In this document: positions 37,655 through 50,820 of the stretch, in pieces | How the letters are laid out: every line of letters starts with the position of its first letter | How positions within the stretch are numbered: position 1 is the stretch's first letter | NCBI GenBank assembly: GCA_001683735.1 | Contig: LUGG01000013.1 | Location: 1,054,001 to 1,118,000, forward strand | DNA: 64,000 bases | Direction of reading: 5' to 3' | Source: Grifola frondosa | Taxonomy: Eukaryota; Basidiomycota; Agaricomycetes; Polyporales; Grifolaceae | The notes under the pieces: model-generated | What the model was told of the DNA's origin: nothing | Seen by the model: only the letters and a program-made list of their open reading frames with translations | The model's database searches: none | Program-made: the position numbers and the translations under genes

Positions 37655-40600
37655 TGCATCCTGGTTTCGCTGATTCAATGTCTAATTATTCCCGGGCGCA
37701 TGGTGTTGCTGGTGCAAGGCAGAGCGGAGGAGATCGGGAACGTGCCTTGGTTCGACTTATCGCCATATTGTCGTATCATCGTATCGCGCATTGGTATCGT
37801 TGGTGGGAATGTATAAGACGAGGCGAAGGATCTGCGCTGCGGGACGTTAAACTGCGCGAACGTGCACCTATGGTGCACGGACATTGGCAATCCGCGATCA
37901 TTACTTCTTTACTGACTCCTGTATCTTAGGGTGGTGCCTGCAGTGGAGACAACGTGAGAGCATGCATTGCCTCCATTGACGAAAGTTTAGCTGACGGCTG
38001 AAGAAGTGCCCCTCATATCGGTCCTTTTACGGTAAGTTTAGAGTTATTTGTTCTGCAGCTGCATTCAGCGACGGCACGACGAGATGAATGCGTTGCAGTA
38101 TATTCGCACGCGTCACGCTGAGATTTCGCACTGATTTTCTTCAAGTCACCGAGCGTTTCTCTGACAGCCCACTGTGCATGCTCACCAGGACACGCCTTTT
38201 CCCCCTGCCCGCTGTGATACCCCAACCTTTCTGGCTTGCCTTCATCAACACGTGCGCACTGGTCCCATTCCTTTATCGGAGCGGAAGACAACACACAAAA
38301 TTATTCCGACACTCGCACAGGCTGATCTGCTTCTCAGGCTAGATCTCCTCTGCTACGCCATCTTCATCCTCGTCTTGTTCTGGTAACAAATAACATGTCT
38401 CGATCATCTGGGCCGAACACTCCTTCCGAGCGCCCTTGCTTTGTTCCTACGTTGCCTTTGATCATTTATGACCTATACGCCGGGTCTTGTCTGCCTTTGG
38501 AAGAAAAGAGGTTCTAGACGCTGTACCTCCTGCTCGGAGCGGACGCTATCTGATTTCTGGACTTAGGTGATTATCGTACACATCGCAGCTTCTCAACAGA
38601 AAATGGAAGCGAGGGCGTCAAAGTCCCTGCCTTCAGTCTCATTGCTCGTTCTGCACCCACATTCATACCTCGTGTGAGTCTCGAAACTCGAGGCCCAACA
38701 GCTGTCTGGCCAGCGGGACCACGGTCATCCGCTTGCGAGCTCATTTCGGAGACAAATGCCGGGAGACCAAATTGCAAGATATTTCTGAGTGGTGCTGAGC
38801 GCGGGGTTTGCATTATCGGGCGGAGAGTGTTCAATGAAGCGACTGTGTTCGAACTTGTTTGGGACGCGGGAGAAAGTCAAACACTCTGTCAGTGTGTTCG
38901 CTCCTAGTTTTCGTTATCCGACCGCTCCCTTTTCCACTGTCAAGTTGAGCGTCTGGAGAAATGTTAGCCCTCACAGCCGGCTTTCATGGCCTATCTTTCT
39001 CTGCACGGCTGTCATTGACGTCCACATGGAGTTACCTGAGTGTCGGAGCGACGTCCACCCACTCTTTTCGCAGAGCGTCTTCGATACCTTATGCAATCTT
39101 CGACTATGCTCTGTGGGAAAATATTCGGAACATGGGACGATTCGAATTGTACGCTAGAACAGTAACCTGAGTATCACCGAGATGAACGAAATGAACACCA
39201 CAGAGAACCTTCTATGGATCCAAGAACAAGATGATGTCAGCTGGGAATGGTGCGGAAAATGCGAAGATCGCAACTCAGAGTTTAGCCATCTACATGTAGT
39301 TCCCTTCATCCCAAATTGCTTGCAAAGGCATGCGGCCAAGGACCTGGCTTTGTTATTAATCGAACCTAAAGTGAATATGGTGAGCAGAGCAACTCATTAG
39401 CAAGAGGATGAAGTTGCAACGTGAACAAGGTTACTGTTTCCTTGTCACTTCAGGGAATCCTTGATATACGTCTAGCGACCGGTTTCTAGAGCAATGTCGT
39501 AACGACGCTTCGAATCCTAAGATGGAATAAAGGTCACTTTCAGAATATCAACTATGCCGTTGATATGACTTAGACTGCGCTCTCCGTATGGTCCCCGTAT
39601 CCCATAGTTATGGCAGCTTGGGTAATGCAGTAATTGTTCGACCGAAAGAAGACTTATGGTACTCACCTACACCACTCATACCGGCAACTGCCTGTGCCTC
39701 ATGAGTCAACAAGGACTTTGCATGTCGTATGACACCGAACTGATCGAATTGTTCATATTATTCACACTGTCCTGCCGGGAACATCGACCGGATGATAGGA
39801 CATCGGCGAGAGCCGTACCAGGCAATGCATCTTCGGTCAGTGGACAATACGACATTGACCTGACACACGTTGTGGCACTTGCACCACCTTGACCGAACCT
39901 CGCTAACGGGAGTGAACTTAAGCCACATGTTATCTGCTAGAACATCGTCTTCGACAATCCCGCTTTGGCCGCAGTATGTGCCTTTCGTGAGGCTTCTAGT
40001 CGGGCATGTCCGTTCGCCGGCGGGCTATGCATTCATATTACTGGATGCAGTGCGAATTTGTATATTTCGAACGCACTAAGTACGCGCACATGCTTGGAAC
40101 ATCAGAGTCTGAAATATGAAATCAATTGTGGATACTCACCGGGTGGAAAGAAGCGATGAGTAAGTAGTATGAAATATCTAAGGGGACAGCGAATGTATGA
40201 ATTGATAACAATTTGCAACTCGTGCTTGAACGGTCGCTCTAGATGGTCGAGAGCCTCATGTGACGGGGATTCAAAAAAATAGTGGGAATATGCTTCAGAA
40301 AATGCCGTAAGTCGTATAAAAACCTCGAGGCAGAGCATGGTAGGTCCGGTACGAGGATGAACTATGATTGACGTCGACTGCGAAGAATTAAATTCAAAAA
40401 AAATTAACTTTGAGGATGGGGAGCGTGGTATGTACATTACCATGCGGATATCTCCGGGGTACTCGATTAGGTGAAGAGGTCAGAATCCGTTGACGGACTG
40501 CAGCCGAGTGGCCTAACACGATGCAAGAACCAAACGCTAAGCGGAAGCACGTCCCTCGGAATGGGCATATCAAAAAACCAGATAGTCGGTTCGCCTTCCT

Positions 40601-41052
40601 CTCGAGGTCATGCTGACGATAATGTTTTTGATAACCAGCACATGCAGGGACCTGCGTATCGCGCTTTGAGATTTATGTGGCCAAGCGCGCTGCTAACCCC
40701 GGATTGAAGGACGATAATCAATCATCTAAGTCCCACAGAATTAGCTGTGGGCCTGAAAACGAACACAAAACGCGGAAGATTTAGATGATAGCATGCATCA
40801 GATGACTGCGAAAACGTAGACATATTTGGCCGGGTTCTTGGCCGAGGCGCTAGAGCCTCTTCATACAACATCACAACCCTGACTTGCTTACTCTCTCTTC
40901 ACCCTCGGAATATAAATATGGGTATCACCAGATTCCGGATCGTTTGGCTTCTCCGTGTTGAACCACCCTACACACCGCTCGTCCGAGCTTTGACTCGGAA
41001 TCAAGACAAGTACTTGCCTATTTCGCTTTGACTCGGAACCTGATATCTAGAG
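37655..41052. other. 3.4 kb gene-poor region
   Basis: No gene recognised. The longest plausible frame is 38577-38907 on the plus strand (about 110 codons, includes VFNEATVFELVWDAGESQ) but it has no known motif and the opposite strand is equally open. The part from 39400 to 40900 has only short frames on both strands. The last 150 bp contain the promoter of the Zn2Cys6 gene. Confidence 0.4.
40911..40918 (+). promoter_or_regulatory. TATA box of the Zn2Cys6 gene
   Basis: TATAAATA stands 135 nt upstream of the ATG at 41053, with a pyrimidine-rich stretch just before it. Position is compatible with a leader of about 100 nt. Confidence 0.5.
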
Positions 41053-42822
41053 ATGCCTATCACCTCAGACTTGGATTCTGACTCGGATTATCTTGGCACG
41101 CCTGTTGACCCTCCTCATCAATATCTCTCGTATGTTGCACACAATAGTGCCTCTCATGGATTTATGCATAGCTCTCCCGAGGGTGTTTTCATCCATAACG
41201 CCGATGGTGCCACTCCGGCCTACAACCCTAATGCCCATAACCCGTACGAAGCGAGATATGACGGCGTGGCGCAGGAGAAATTTACGCCCGTCAATGATGC
41301 TTACCATTTGGTTTGTTTGCCCGCCTCCTACATCCTTCATCTGTTGACTCATTTTTCCAGGAGATCGAGGAAGGCCTCGACTCTGCTCCTGTATACCACC
41401 CCGTTAGTGAAAATTGGGGGCGTTCAAATTGTTTTCTAACACATCCCAATGCGGATCCTCCGGTGGCTCAGTGGAATGCTAGAAATGCAGCGTCAAGCTA
41501 TGCTCGTGAGGCTTACACAGAACAGACTCTTTACGGACTCCCCCCTCCCGATCACTCCATGTATGAGGCTGATCTACCGCCATACCCTCCTTCGAATCTT
41601 CCTTTGTTGGAATATCCCTGCAACGGCCAGGGGTGCTGCGACCCTGATTGCGGCCACGACGGAATTGATCACGTCTCTATGCATGCCCATTCTCCTTCAA
41701 CATCTGGTGACACTTTCCACAACGACGTTGAATGCACAACACATGGAATAACCTCGACCAGTGATACCGGCCTTCAGGGCTCCGGACGGTCCTATCCACA
41801 ATACAGTGCCACTGCTGCGGTGCGAATATTTGTCCGATCTTGTCGACTTAGAAGCTTACTTGCTGGTGGAATGTTTTGCAGGTTTGTTCGGCACCCGTAT
41901 CTAGAACTCCCCACAAATCTCGCGAATATGCCCTTAGTGGTGCCCTCACCTATTCATCAGATGTGGCGTACAGTGGCGGCATCCACTGCTACCACGAGCA
42001 AGACTATTCCATGAATGAAGCTGCATACGCTGGACCTAACCAACAACCCCGTCCGTAATACTTCTCTCTGTCGATCACACTTGTGCTCATACTCCGTGAC
42101 ACTTCACAGAATGCTATCCGCTGAGTGACGATGCAGCATATGACCGACCTCGGTCCGGGGGCTATTTTCAAGGTGCTTCGGAGTATTCATCTGCCGGCAT
42201 GCAAGGTCAATACCCCGAACGGTCGCTTCGCCGTCAGCTGACCGTCAGAATGCACCAGCCGCCTTCTTGCCCCTACGTATACCCGCGCTTCGACGAGCCG
42301 CAAACAGGCTCAGGCCATCCATCACCTTCCTCTTACTCTCCTCCTCCGTTCATCCACGCACCTCGCCCACAACTCGTTGCCAACGTCAACACCCTACACG
42401 ATTGCACGACTTCTGTCGCGGATGACTCGCCGTCTATGCGCGTGCCTGCATACCCGGTGCTGTCTATTCCGCATGCTACGCCAGGCCCCCTCCAGCCACC
42501 ACTGCCTACGCTTGTCGAGGACACGCCGAAGAAGCCGCTCACTCTTGCGTGCTTCTTCTGCCGGAAGCGCAAGATCGCATGTCAGAGCCCTCCGCCGGGT
42601 TCAATCGATCGGACTTGCAAGTGCGTGCAGGCATTGTTCATGAGCATGACCTCTGGCGAGCTTACTAACTGGTTACTGAACCTTTTTTTATTTATTAATT
42701 ATAGCCAATGCGCGCGGCGCAACCTGAAGTGCGAATATCCCGTTGTTTCTCGCCGCGGTATACGTCCGCGAAACTACGACGCGAATGACGAGGCCGGTTT
42801 GCACTCTACCCCTGCGCCATGA
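41053..42822 (+). CDS. Zn2Cys6 zinc-cluster protein with C-terminal DNA-binding domain
   Basis: Likely nuclear transcription factor. Five exons: 41053-41310, 41361-41819, 41882-42054, 42110-42620, 42705-42822, about 505 residues. The first 430 residues are disordered, rich in Ser, Pro, Tyr and His, without a known domain. The binuclear zinc cluster lies near residue 440: ACFFCRKRKIAC, then TCNQCARRNLKCEYP, the last formed across the final intron. Spacing is CX2CX6C...CX2CX6C. The tail RRGIRPRNYDANDEAG is basic. A cluster this close to the C-terminus is unusual, since the fungal rule is N-terminal, but basidiomycetes do have such proteins. The exon 3 to 4 join (42054/42110) misses by one base in phase, so an indel or a slightly different boundary is likely. 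No fungal_trans domain is seen. Target genes are unknown. Confidence 0.78.
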
Positions 42823-43444
42823 CGAATTTCTGGAGCATAGGTGATAATCTCGACACGGCTCGAATTTTCTATACATACAAGGTGTTGCTTTTTGTGGATT
42901 CTGCTAGTAATATACATACCCATGCTATTCGAAGCCAGGATCACTCAGCACACGGCCTGCTTTCGTGCCAGCTTTGTGATCAAACTCAATCCAAGACGTC
43001 TAAAGTTAAAATTCGCGTAGGCGGAGTTCGCAGTATTATCCGGAGTTCTATTACACGCGATATAAGGGCACAACAACGAGGTGGACACGCGCAACCTCTG
43101 AAGAGATCGTCGGTCTTCCTGCATAATGAAAACGATTTGTCAAAAAAACTGATAACTTTCTACAACGGAGTGCTGCGTGCCTGAAACCAGTTCTGGCATA
43201 TGTATGGAAGCCGTCTCCGGAAAAGATGAACGATCTATATCGATGTATTCTACAATATATACCGTACGGGGAATGGTCCGAGCCCAGCAGACAGATGACA
43301 GGAACACGCGGACACGGCCCCGACAACAAAGAACGAACGAAACTAGCAACGAGATATCAGTGTCCAGATGTTACCAAATACACTCCATACCGATCATAAA
43401 ATCAAGGAGCCACGCGCCAAAACTGTGCGTTGGATTCCATATCC
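42823..43444. other. convergent 3' flanks
   Basis: 622 bp between facing stop codons of the Zn2Cys6 and transporter genes. No gene is seen; the frames at 42819-43184 and 43177-43464 are unremarkable. Confidence 0.5.
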
Positions 43445-46151
43445 TCAATGCCGCAAGGAGCTAGGAACCAGCCTAACTCCTCCACTTGACGGCAGTGCGC
43501 TCTCCTCATCGTCCGACGTCCGATGCCATAACCTCTCGCTCTCCTCCTGATCTGCGTCCGGCGCACCGCGAGGGTAGTGTCGATCACTCGGCAAACGGGT
43601 GAAGAAATGGTGAGTGTGTGGCCGTCGGGATGAGCCGTCTTCGGTGCTGACGTTCGACGATGTGGCAGACGGGAACGACGCAAGCGTCGCAGAGGAGGGT
43701 GAGCCGTTAAAGGGGTCGATGCGTTGGGGATGATGGTACGTATCGAGGCCGCTTAGCACAGGCGGCGCTGTGCGTAGGCCAAGAGCCGACGCAAAGTCGT
43801 CGGTGGAGTTTAACACAGGTAATGTCAATACTTGCGTCTCATCCAGGGAACCTTTCGAATCAACCTTCCCGGCGTTTCAGCTCGCAAGCACACACAAGAG
43901 CAAAGTTAAGACATACCGGATTATATTTCGGGCTGTCTATCCCGCCGTGTAATGCGCTCCGCCGTTCGTGTGTGGCCGAGTCATCGCCCGAGCCAGGTAT
44001 ATGATACGAATGCACGACATCTTCGTCCCCGAACTTGATCGTCTGCGTCCGCCCACCCGACAGTGGAGAGCCGAGCCCAGATGGGCGGTTCGCCATTGAT
44101 ATCCGCTCCGAGTTCGCATCCATCGCGAATAGCTCAGGAGTGGTTGGCATGGGGGCGTCGTAGAGCTGATGCCGCTTCATTCCCGCCAAGGGATCCTGCC
44201 CCGGTAGCGGTGGCTGCATGCTGTAGCGCGAGCGCACCGAGCCCGTCCCGCGGCTCGACATGCTCATCCTGCGGGCGCTTCGAGCGCGGATGATGCTGCC
44301 CATCGTGCCGAAGCTACCACGCAGCGCGTCCATGCCTGGGTCTTCGACCGCAGCGAGATCCTTTTCGTCTATTCCTTCTGTATTGCTCCTCGCTGCTTGC
44401 AGGAGGATGGTGGAGCGCCGATCGAGGCCCTTGATTTGGGTAGGATCAACCTTTGATAATTGAAGGATAGTGATGCCGACACAGATGACCAGGAAGCCCA
44501 TGACCAGCGTGATAATTTGCGTGGCAGGTGCTTTCAGGCCTTGGTACAGCACAATGGTGGTCAGGATCGAGAAAAACGTGACTACAAAATATACTTAGTT
44601 CATGGTATGATGACGGGAGGAAAAGGCATACAGATCACGTAGTATGTTGGCGTGACTACGAGGGAGCGGTTAGTTACACTGATTCTCCTAGTATATTAGT
44701 GGTTCTTACCCATTGCTGTCGGAGCAACGCCTTGTCAGACCATGAAACACAAAAAAAGACATGAGCATACCAGTATTGAAGAGCGCCAGGGCCACATTCA
44801 GATAATATACCTCCGTCACTTGAAATGTATCGATCAGAAGATGATGTGAAGACTGCAATCTCATGCAAACCTAATGTTACAGCAACAAATACCATCAAAA
44901 AGTACATGAACCAATATTTGAACTTCGACACGAAAAGATGATGAGTAACCCGAACATGTCGAGTAGGAGAGTCGCGCACCTGATTGTCGCCCATTGCAGT
45001 GGTTACAATAGCGGAACCCAAGCCTGTAGTGACACTGACGCTGATCCCGCCTATCATGCTACAGACCATGATATACCACCAGCATGCTCTTCTTGCCATA
45101 TCTGAGACAAACGAAGTGAGAGCGAATCCAAACGAGCACCATGAAATATCCGACGAACCTTGGACCAAACCAAAATATGATCACAAGAGCAGCAGCTATG
45201 AGGACGGATCCGTAAACCAGGAATCCCGGAGCAAGAAAGAGTTTTTGAAATGCTTTGATCTGCCCTACGGATGACTCCTGTGGACCTGCATGGGTAGAAC
45301 TGACGTTAGCTTGCGTAATTTACCTATGTTATCCGCAAGCTTCACCATTTAGCGCGATGATGACAGAACCAATCTGGATGATAGATCCGAAGGAGAAAGA
45401 TCAGACCAAAATATAACTGAAACATGCCAGAGATATCGCAACGTACGATGCAGAGTACACAGCCCATCCAGCCGAATGTACTCAATGTCTCTTTTAGGAA
45501 GATGGAGGACAGGATTGCGCAGATTACCACTGAGAGCGCGCCCATGGGGGTCTTGGAGCGCGTGTTAGCATCGTTCACCCGACAACTTGACGATTATGGG
45601 AGTACACACTACTACAATGGCCTCGACGAAAGCGTAGGCTACAAGAAATGGCGATGAGTTAACGTAGACGACACAAGACAAAGTGACGTACCAGCGAAGT
45701 TGCATAACTCGCCAAGGATCATCACTGTCGATCAAATTCAGCATGGACGTGCGCAGCAATTTGATAGACCGCAAACTGACTAGTCATCCCTACCCACCAT
45801 AGCGGCTTGAATCACAATGAGCGCATACAACACTTACATACGTGATATTACTCACAGACTTAAGGTACGCAACACCCTCGCCAGCCACCTGACCCTTCTG
45901 CGAGCGAAGTAGACCTTTCTTCTTGAATACGAAACTGGACCCAATGAGGAGCCCGCTAACAATTGCCAAGATGATACCCACAACCTGTGTGTAAGTCCGC
46001 AGCGGTCAGGCAAAGGTTATATCATATCCTGCAGTTTGGAAGTACCCGCCTTGAGATTTCCGGATACTTGTATTGTGCTGGAGGCGGCCGAAGAGGTGGA
46101 GGCAGCGGCGGACGAGGTCGCGCTGGGTATGGCAGATGATAAGGAGGACAT
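43445..46151 (-). CDS. NIPA-type magnesium transporter
   Basis: Multi-pass membrane protein of the NIPA (DUF803) family within the drug/metabolite transporter superfamily, thought to move Mg2+ . The ATG at 46151 gives a Ser/Ala-rich start (MSSLSSAIPSATSSAAASTS), joined to VGIILAIVSGLLIGSSFVFK, the conserved first helix. Further helices: VICAILSSIFLKETLSTFGW, FLVYGSVLIAAALVIIFWFG, MIGGISVSVTTGLGSAIVTT, FKYWFMYFLMVFVAVTL, and QIITLVMGFLVICVGITILQ. The C-terminal 280 residues are a hydrophilic Ser/Arg-rich tail (SARRMSMSSRGTGSVRSRYS) ending VRLVPSSLRH, probably a cytoplasmic regulatory region. The frame shifts near 45075, where one extra base separates GKKSML from WYIMVCSMIGG; read as a sequence error. 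Many introns are present. The family is clear, the ion is from family knowledge. Confidence 0.88.
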
Positions 46152-48518
46152 GGTCGTGAAAGAGGATCGTTATTGCGTGATGGTAGAAAGCCCAAAGCGG
46201 GCGGAGATAGAGGTTGGAGACAATATAGCGGAGAGACGAAATGGCAGGCGTTGCTTGGGCGTTCCTCGGCCGTGTGCGGTGACAATCCTCCGCTGACACT
46301 CCGGTGAGTCCGGCTGCGGCTTTGCCGATAAGGCGTCTGCACCGCTATGATCCCTCCGATGCCACCGCCGAGCCTTCCGCATGTTCGCACACGGTGCACC
46401 TCTTCTGCTGCGCAATGCTTCGGGGTATACTTTTATTGATGCCCAGACATCGTTATTCAGCTTTCAGGCCTCAGGCCTTAGGTCTCTAATCGCTGCATCC
46501 ACTGATCGTCAGGCAGAATTCAGGTCTGCTTCGAAAACAAGCACATGGACGTCCACAACTCTCAAAACAGTGTCTCAGCCTGGCCTCCATCGCCGTGCGT
46601 TGTCCGCGAGAATGCTATCTACAGCTGCCTACATAGTGCACCCTGGATATGAAGTTCGTGCTGCGTAGTTATGCAACTGTGACTAGCAGGGCGACGATGT
46701 TACGGAAGTTTCGTGATAGACCAGACCTGGAACACTCTCCTGCAAACACATCAGTTCTGCACTCACATCCTTGACCACAGCGATCAATGACAGGTCTTAT
46801 GCGTAGCAACTCAGGCGTCCGTCTAAAGTTCAGGCCGATGTACGCACAACCATCATCGATGTACGGAAACTTACACTGACCGATAAACAAATCTGATTCT
46901 TCTGAACAAAATGCTTAGTGACAGTTGACATTTCCAAACCTGGGCAGCATGTCTTGGATCATGATGAAGAACGGTCGCTAGATAAGATATGTCCTCCTAC
47001 ATTATCTCGCGGCACATATTATGACTCGTGCTGCTTGCGTCGCTCTAGGGCGACCGGATCGCTCATGTACACTTGCAGTCGATATGTCACAAATAATTCC
47101 ATTTCACGTTCGTACCCTCACACGAAGGGACTTGGGGCATGGGCCTGTGAAGGTATGGGCTCACGTCTCCAACTCCATTCTGTATTACTTACGTATCTCT
47201 TCATGTAGACAGAAAGCAACTGCCCATTACATATCCCTGCAGACAAGCCTGCAAATAGATTCGAATGTTTATCCCGATAAGTTCTTGATGGTAGCCTCAA
47301 TCTCAATCACTCGAGTGCTTGTCAACTGTGCTTCTATGTTGCCTTGGACATCAGCTTGCCGTCGCCACTATTTTGGCTTGGACTTTGCCCGCGCTTCTCG
47401 GACTCGTAGATCTCACGAGCTAGGCAATTCTCTCGTAGCCGATGCACACTATCTGGCCATGGTTGTCTCTTGGAATTCTAGCATCGATGGTGATGATCCG
47501 TACTTCATGGCGTTCGTGTACGTTAACGAAAACACCTCTTCCGTGCATGGGCGCTTCTGGCACTTGTGGTTGAGCAGTCCCGTGGGGAGGTTTGATATCA
47601 GCTGCGCGTGGTCACCCAATGCTGAAGGATCAGCGGTGAGTTTATTAGGGCTAGTATAGTCAAATATACATTTATGCCGCTTTTCTTACCCATTCCCTGG
47701 CATCCCGAATATTCTCGCAGGCATCGGCACCTTGCGCAGCGAGGCGGGCGTTAACCATTTTGCAGTGAAACCCGTTCACTTCCTTTGCGATAAACTTCCA
47801 GCTATATCTGTTGTGGCTCGTGCATATGACAGTGTGAATTCCATTCGAGGCTTAGGTGCAACTTGCTTCGTAGGTCCGATGCTGGTTCTACGTGTGATTT
47901 GCCTATCTACGGGAAAGGCATAATCGACTTGGGCATGTAAGTATGTTCCTCATCGTCCAACTGCGACCGAGCACTTCTCATAATCGTCTCGATCGAGGAA
48001 AGAACAGACCGACCGTGCTCAAAGTTTCGGTCCAGGAAACAAGTCCGCCGATCTCAATGGCATGTTCCTCAGCGGTACACATACTCGGAGGGGGGCCGAT
48101 CTTCACGCTGGAAACCTTGCAACCTGCGATACTGCCAGGTGGTGAAATCCCGCTGTGACGCCAGTTGGCTCGGGCTGCAATCGTGTGATAAGCCCATATA
48201 CAGATCTAATGATAAGGTGATAACTCCTGATCAAGACTACCGTCAGATCAGATGTCCAGATGATTTTTCTTTGGTACCCATCTGGTCATCCTGCACTGCA
48301 TGCACCGCAAAAATCTATTTGCAATGGGTTTACTCCCGGAACCTAGTATTGACTTCCTCTGTGCTTACAGTGGGTGTGATTTTCGCACGAAGAATGTGAT
48401 TGCTCCGGTAGTACTAGCTAGGCGTCACTGCCATTCACGCACTTCCCCTCCTCCAATCCCAGAGCTTCCAGACAAAATTCAAATATGCTTCGATGATGCG
48501 GACTAATCATGTAAATGG
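46152..48518. other. gene-poor, probably decayed
   Basis: 2.4 kb without a recognisable gene. 46152-46500 should include the transporter promoter. On the plus strand 47021-47659 and 47732-47923 have protein-like frames (FYVNENTSS-like segment near 47520; GVNHFAVKPVHFLCDKLPA near 47750) that do not join and show no known motif. A segment at about 47295-47360 recurs diverged at 51820-51885. Confidence 0.35.
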
Positions 48519-49371
48519 TTGACACAGATTCCTTTGGGCGATGCGGTCACATCTCCGGGCATTTTACCCATACGGGTGCGGGTCTTCTCAATCACCATGG
48601 ACTCCTTGGAACATCTACGCCAACCAGCTTTCCTACCACACCTTGGGAACAGCCTTGTGCATGAGGCACTAACCGGAGATGTGCAAATTGGCGATGTCGG
48701 GTCCTTTCAAAAGGCGAGCTTTCACCGGCTCCAATACACTCAACTCTAGTGTACCGGAAGGCCTGCAACCCTTTGTTATACAAGACGTCGTTCGCTGTCG
48801 AACGCCCAATCTGTTGCGTCCTGAGCGGACACTATGCAGCAGAAGCATCTCAAGATTCCAAGGAGACGTTGAGCTCTCAATCTAAGCGATACCACTGTAT
48901 CTGCTCATTTATTGGCACTATCGCTGCTTGTTCTCGTCCTAGGCCATTCGCACCCGTCGTAGTCAGTGCGGTTGGGGCAATATTGCGATTCAAATGCACG
49001 CATGGTCGTGGAGCTATCCTCATGCTGAAAGATTCAATAGAGCAAGACAAGCTGCGCGAAAGCCTGGACGTCGAAGACTACATAAAGCAGAATCACTCGC
49101 ATTGGGTTCGCTACATGCGTGGTGTATTCAGACTCGACATTCGTCCAGAAAATATCGTCTTTGTGCATGGCTGAATCAAGACCACCCGGTGGGGTTTGGC
49201 TACGTTCTTGGAAGGGAACATTGAAGAGTCGCTCCGTTTGGGAGGCAACTTTGGTCAGTAAACGGGTGCCAGATTCTCAGTCGAAGGCTCCCAGAGGCTG
49301 TCCAGCGCCGTAATCACTCGTTCCGGTCACCTGACTACGTTCGAAGACATACCCCAGGAAGCGGCTGCTTC
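48519..49371 (+). pseudogene. broken copy of an uncharacterised agaricomycete protein
   Basis: Several frames read in order as one protein: VHEALTGDVQIGDVGSF near 48700, NTLNSSVPEGLQPFVIQDVV after a frame change near 48735, then from about 48950 SAVGAILRFKCTHGRGAILM, DYIKQNHSHWVRYM and RPENIVFVHG. There a TGA (49172-49174) interrupts what continues in frame as IKTTRWGLATFLEGNIEESL. A last piece reads FSVEGSQRLSSAVITRSGH. From memory this pattern (a 'GDVG' segment, a 'GA.LRF.C..GRGA.L.LK' segment and a 'FV.G...T..W..A.F' segment) matches a lineage-specific family of large proteins common in polypores with no known function. At least one frame change and one nonsense codon make it non-functional unless these are sequence errors. 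Confidence 0.45.
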
Positions 49372-50387
49372 GCGGTCGAAGAATTAGTGCAATTCTTTTG
49401 CAGCACGGCGAAGTTAAGCGGCGGATTCTGTTGTTTCCCGAGGCCGTCAAGGCTCGTGCAGCCTGAGAACATGCCTGAATTTACCAACAGTATCAATCCA
49501 TCTATCCATGTCGATGAAGGCAGAAGCAGTGAGTCGAATAGCAGGTCTTCATCTTCGATCTTCTTATCAGGTCTCAGCGGCCGCGATCTCGTTTGGAAGA
49601 AGGTTCGAGTGATTGATGCCAAAAGACGGGAACAAGGTATCCCAGCTGTTGCATGAGGTCCTTCCTCCGTCTTTCTGATCAGCCATCTAGTTCGATCTCG
49701 GCATATTGCTATCTTCCCTGGATGAACATAAATCTACATTTGAACACGAACTCGGATATGAACGCGGACTTCTCACAAAACCGGCAAATATCGTCTCGAA
49801 CAATACAACGAAAGAGAGGGCTTCTGAGGTGCGACTACTCGTGTACCATTCCGTTCGCAGCTCACGACACAGCACTCCAGATCTTCTTGATATCAAAACG
49901 CCAGCATGGGCCGAGGCCTCGCTGAATCTGCAGGCGCAGCTCGTCGCACCGCCTACCGCAGACCTAAATCCCGTAAGCGGCTCCACAACACCACCTGAGA
50001 ACAGACCCACGTCAGGAAGGCGCATGGTCAGAAGTCCACAGTATCTCAACGCATACTCAAGTTCGCGACGTTGGTCCCAACGTGTACGTCGGCGAGTGCT
50101 GTCCTCGAGCCGACCGAGGTCTGACGACATGACCCGACTCACGCTGCGCCTTGGCCCTCTTTGGCGCGCCCATCTGGCCACCCCCTAGTAGATCACGGCG
50201 GGCGTCGTCTGAATACGCCTTATCTTGCAGATCACGCGCCCCGCGCCAAGTCGCTCCACATCCAGCGCTCGCTGAGCTATCTTCCGGCGCCCTTGGACAG
50301 CGCCAGACCGTCTGGAAGATACAACGATGGCGGACAGGCTCTCCGGATCGCAGTCTGGCACACGGACGTCGCAGCGTTTTCCGGAGA
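49372..50387. other. decayed accessory DNA
   Basis: Open but unrecognised short frames on both strands (49387-49656 and 49706-50188 plus; 49687-50181 minus). They may be the remaining C-terminal part of the pseudogene to the left. No firm feature. Confidence 0.3.
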
Positions 50388-50820
50388 GCTGCCCGCCGTT
50401 TACGCCAATCGCGTGTGGCTGAGTGACGTGGTACCGCACCGGACGGTCCTAGGCGCCTTTGGAACGAATACCCCGCGGAGTGGAACCTTTGGTGCTGAGG
50501 CCGTTGGAGATTAAGGATGTGGTAGCGTCTGCTGCACTATGGCTTGCGGCGCCAGAAGGCCTTGGGAGTTGAATATTGAGGGCTAGAGGAGGTTTTAACC
50601 GAAGTTTGGACGTGTCGTGTATTGCGTGGTATCGGGTGCGTGGATGTGTTCTCTTGCTTTTCTAGAGTGCCTTTTACGATCACTCGATTGCGCAGAACTT
50701 CCACCTCAGAACAGTCCCGCTGTGGTTGGTTCGTGGATCAGCTTTTAGTTGGTGGGGTGATAGTCATTAATTCTTAGTGTTCTGCAGTGGATGCGTAGCA
50801 ATGTCAACACTTGTTCCCGT
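50388..50820. repeat. direct duplication, copy A
   Basis: Begins CTGCCCGCCGTTTACG and ends in CACTTGTTCCC. It matches 51210-51542 closely by eye, except for an insert of roughly 55-60 bp near 50545-50600 and a few short replacements. No gene is apparent in the unit. Confidence 0.8.

Noticed and set aside
40490..40560. tRNA-like D-arm text (GCCGAGTGGCCTAA)
   Set aside because: No matching acceptor stem or T-arm could be found around it.
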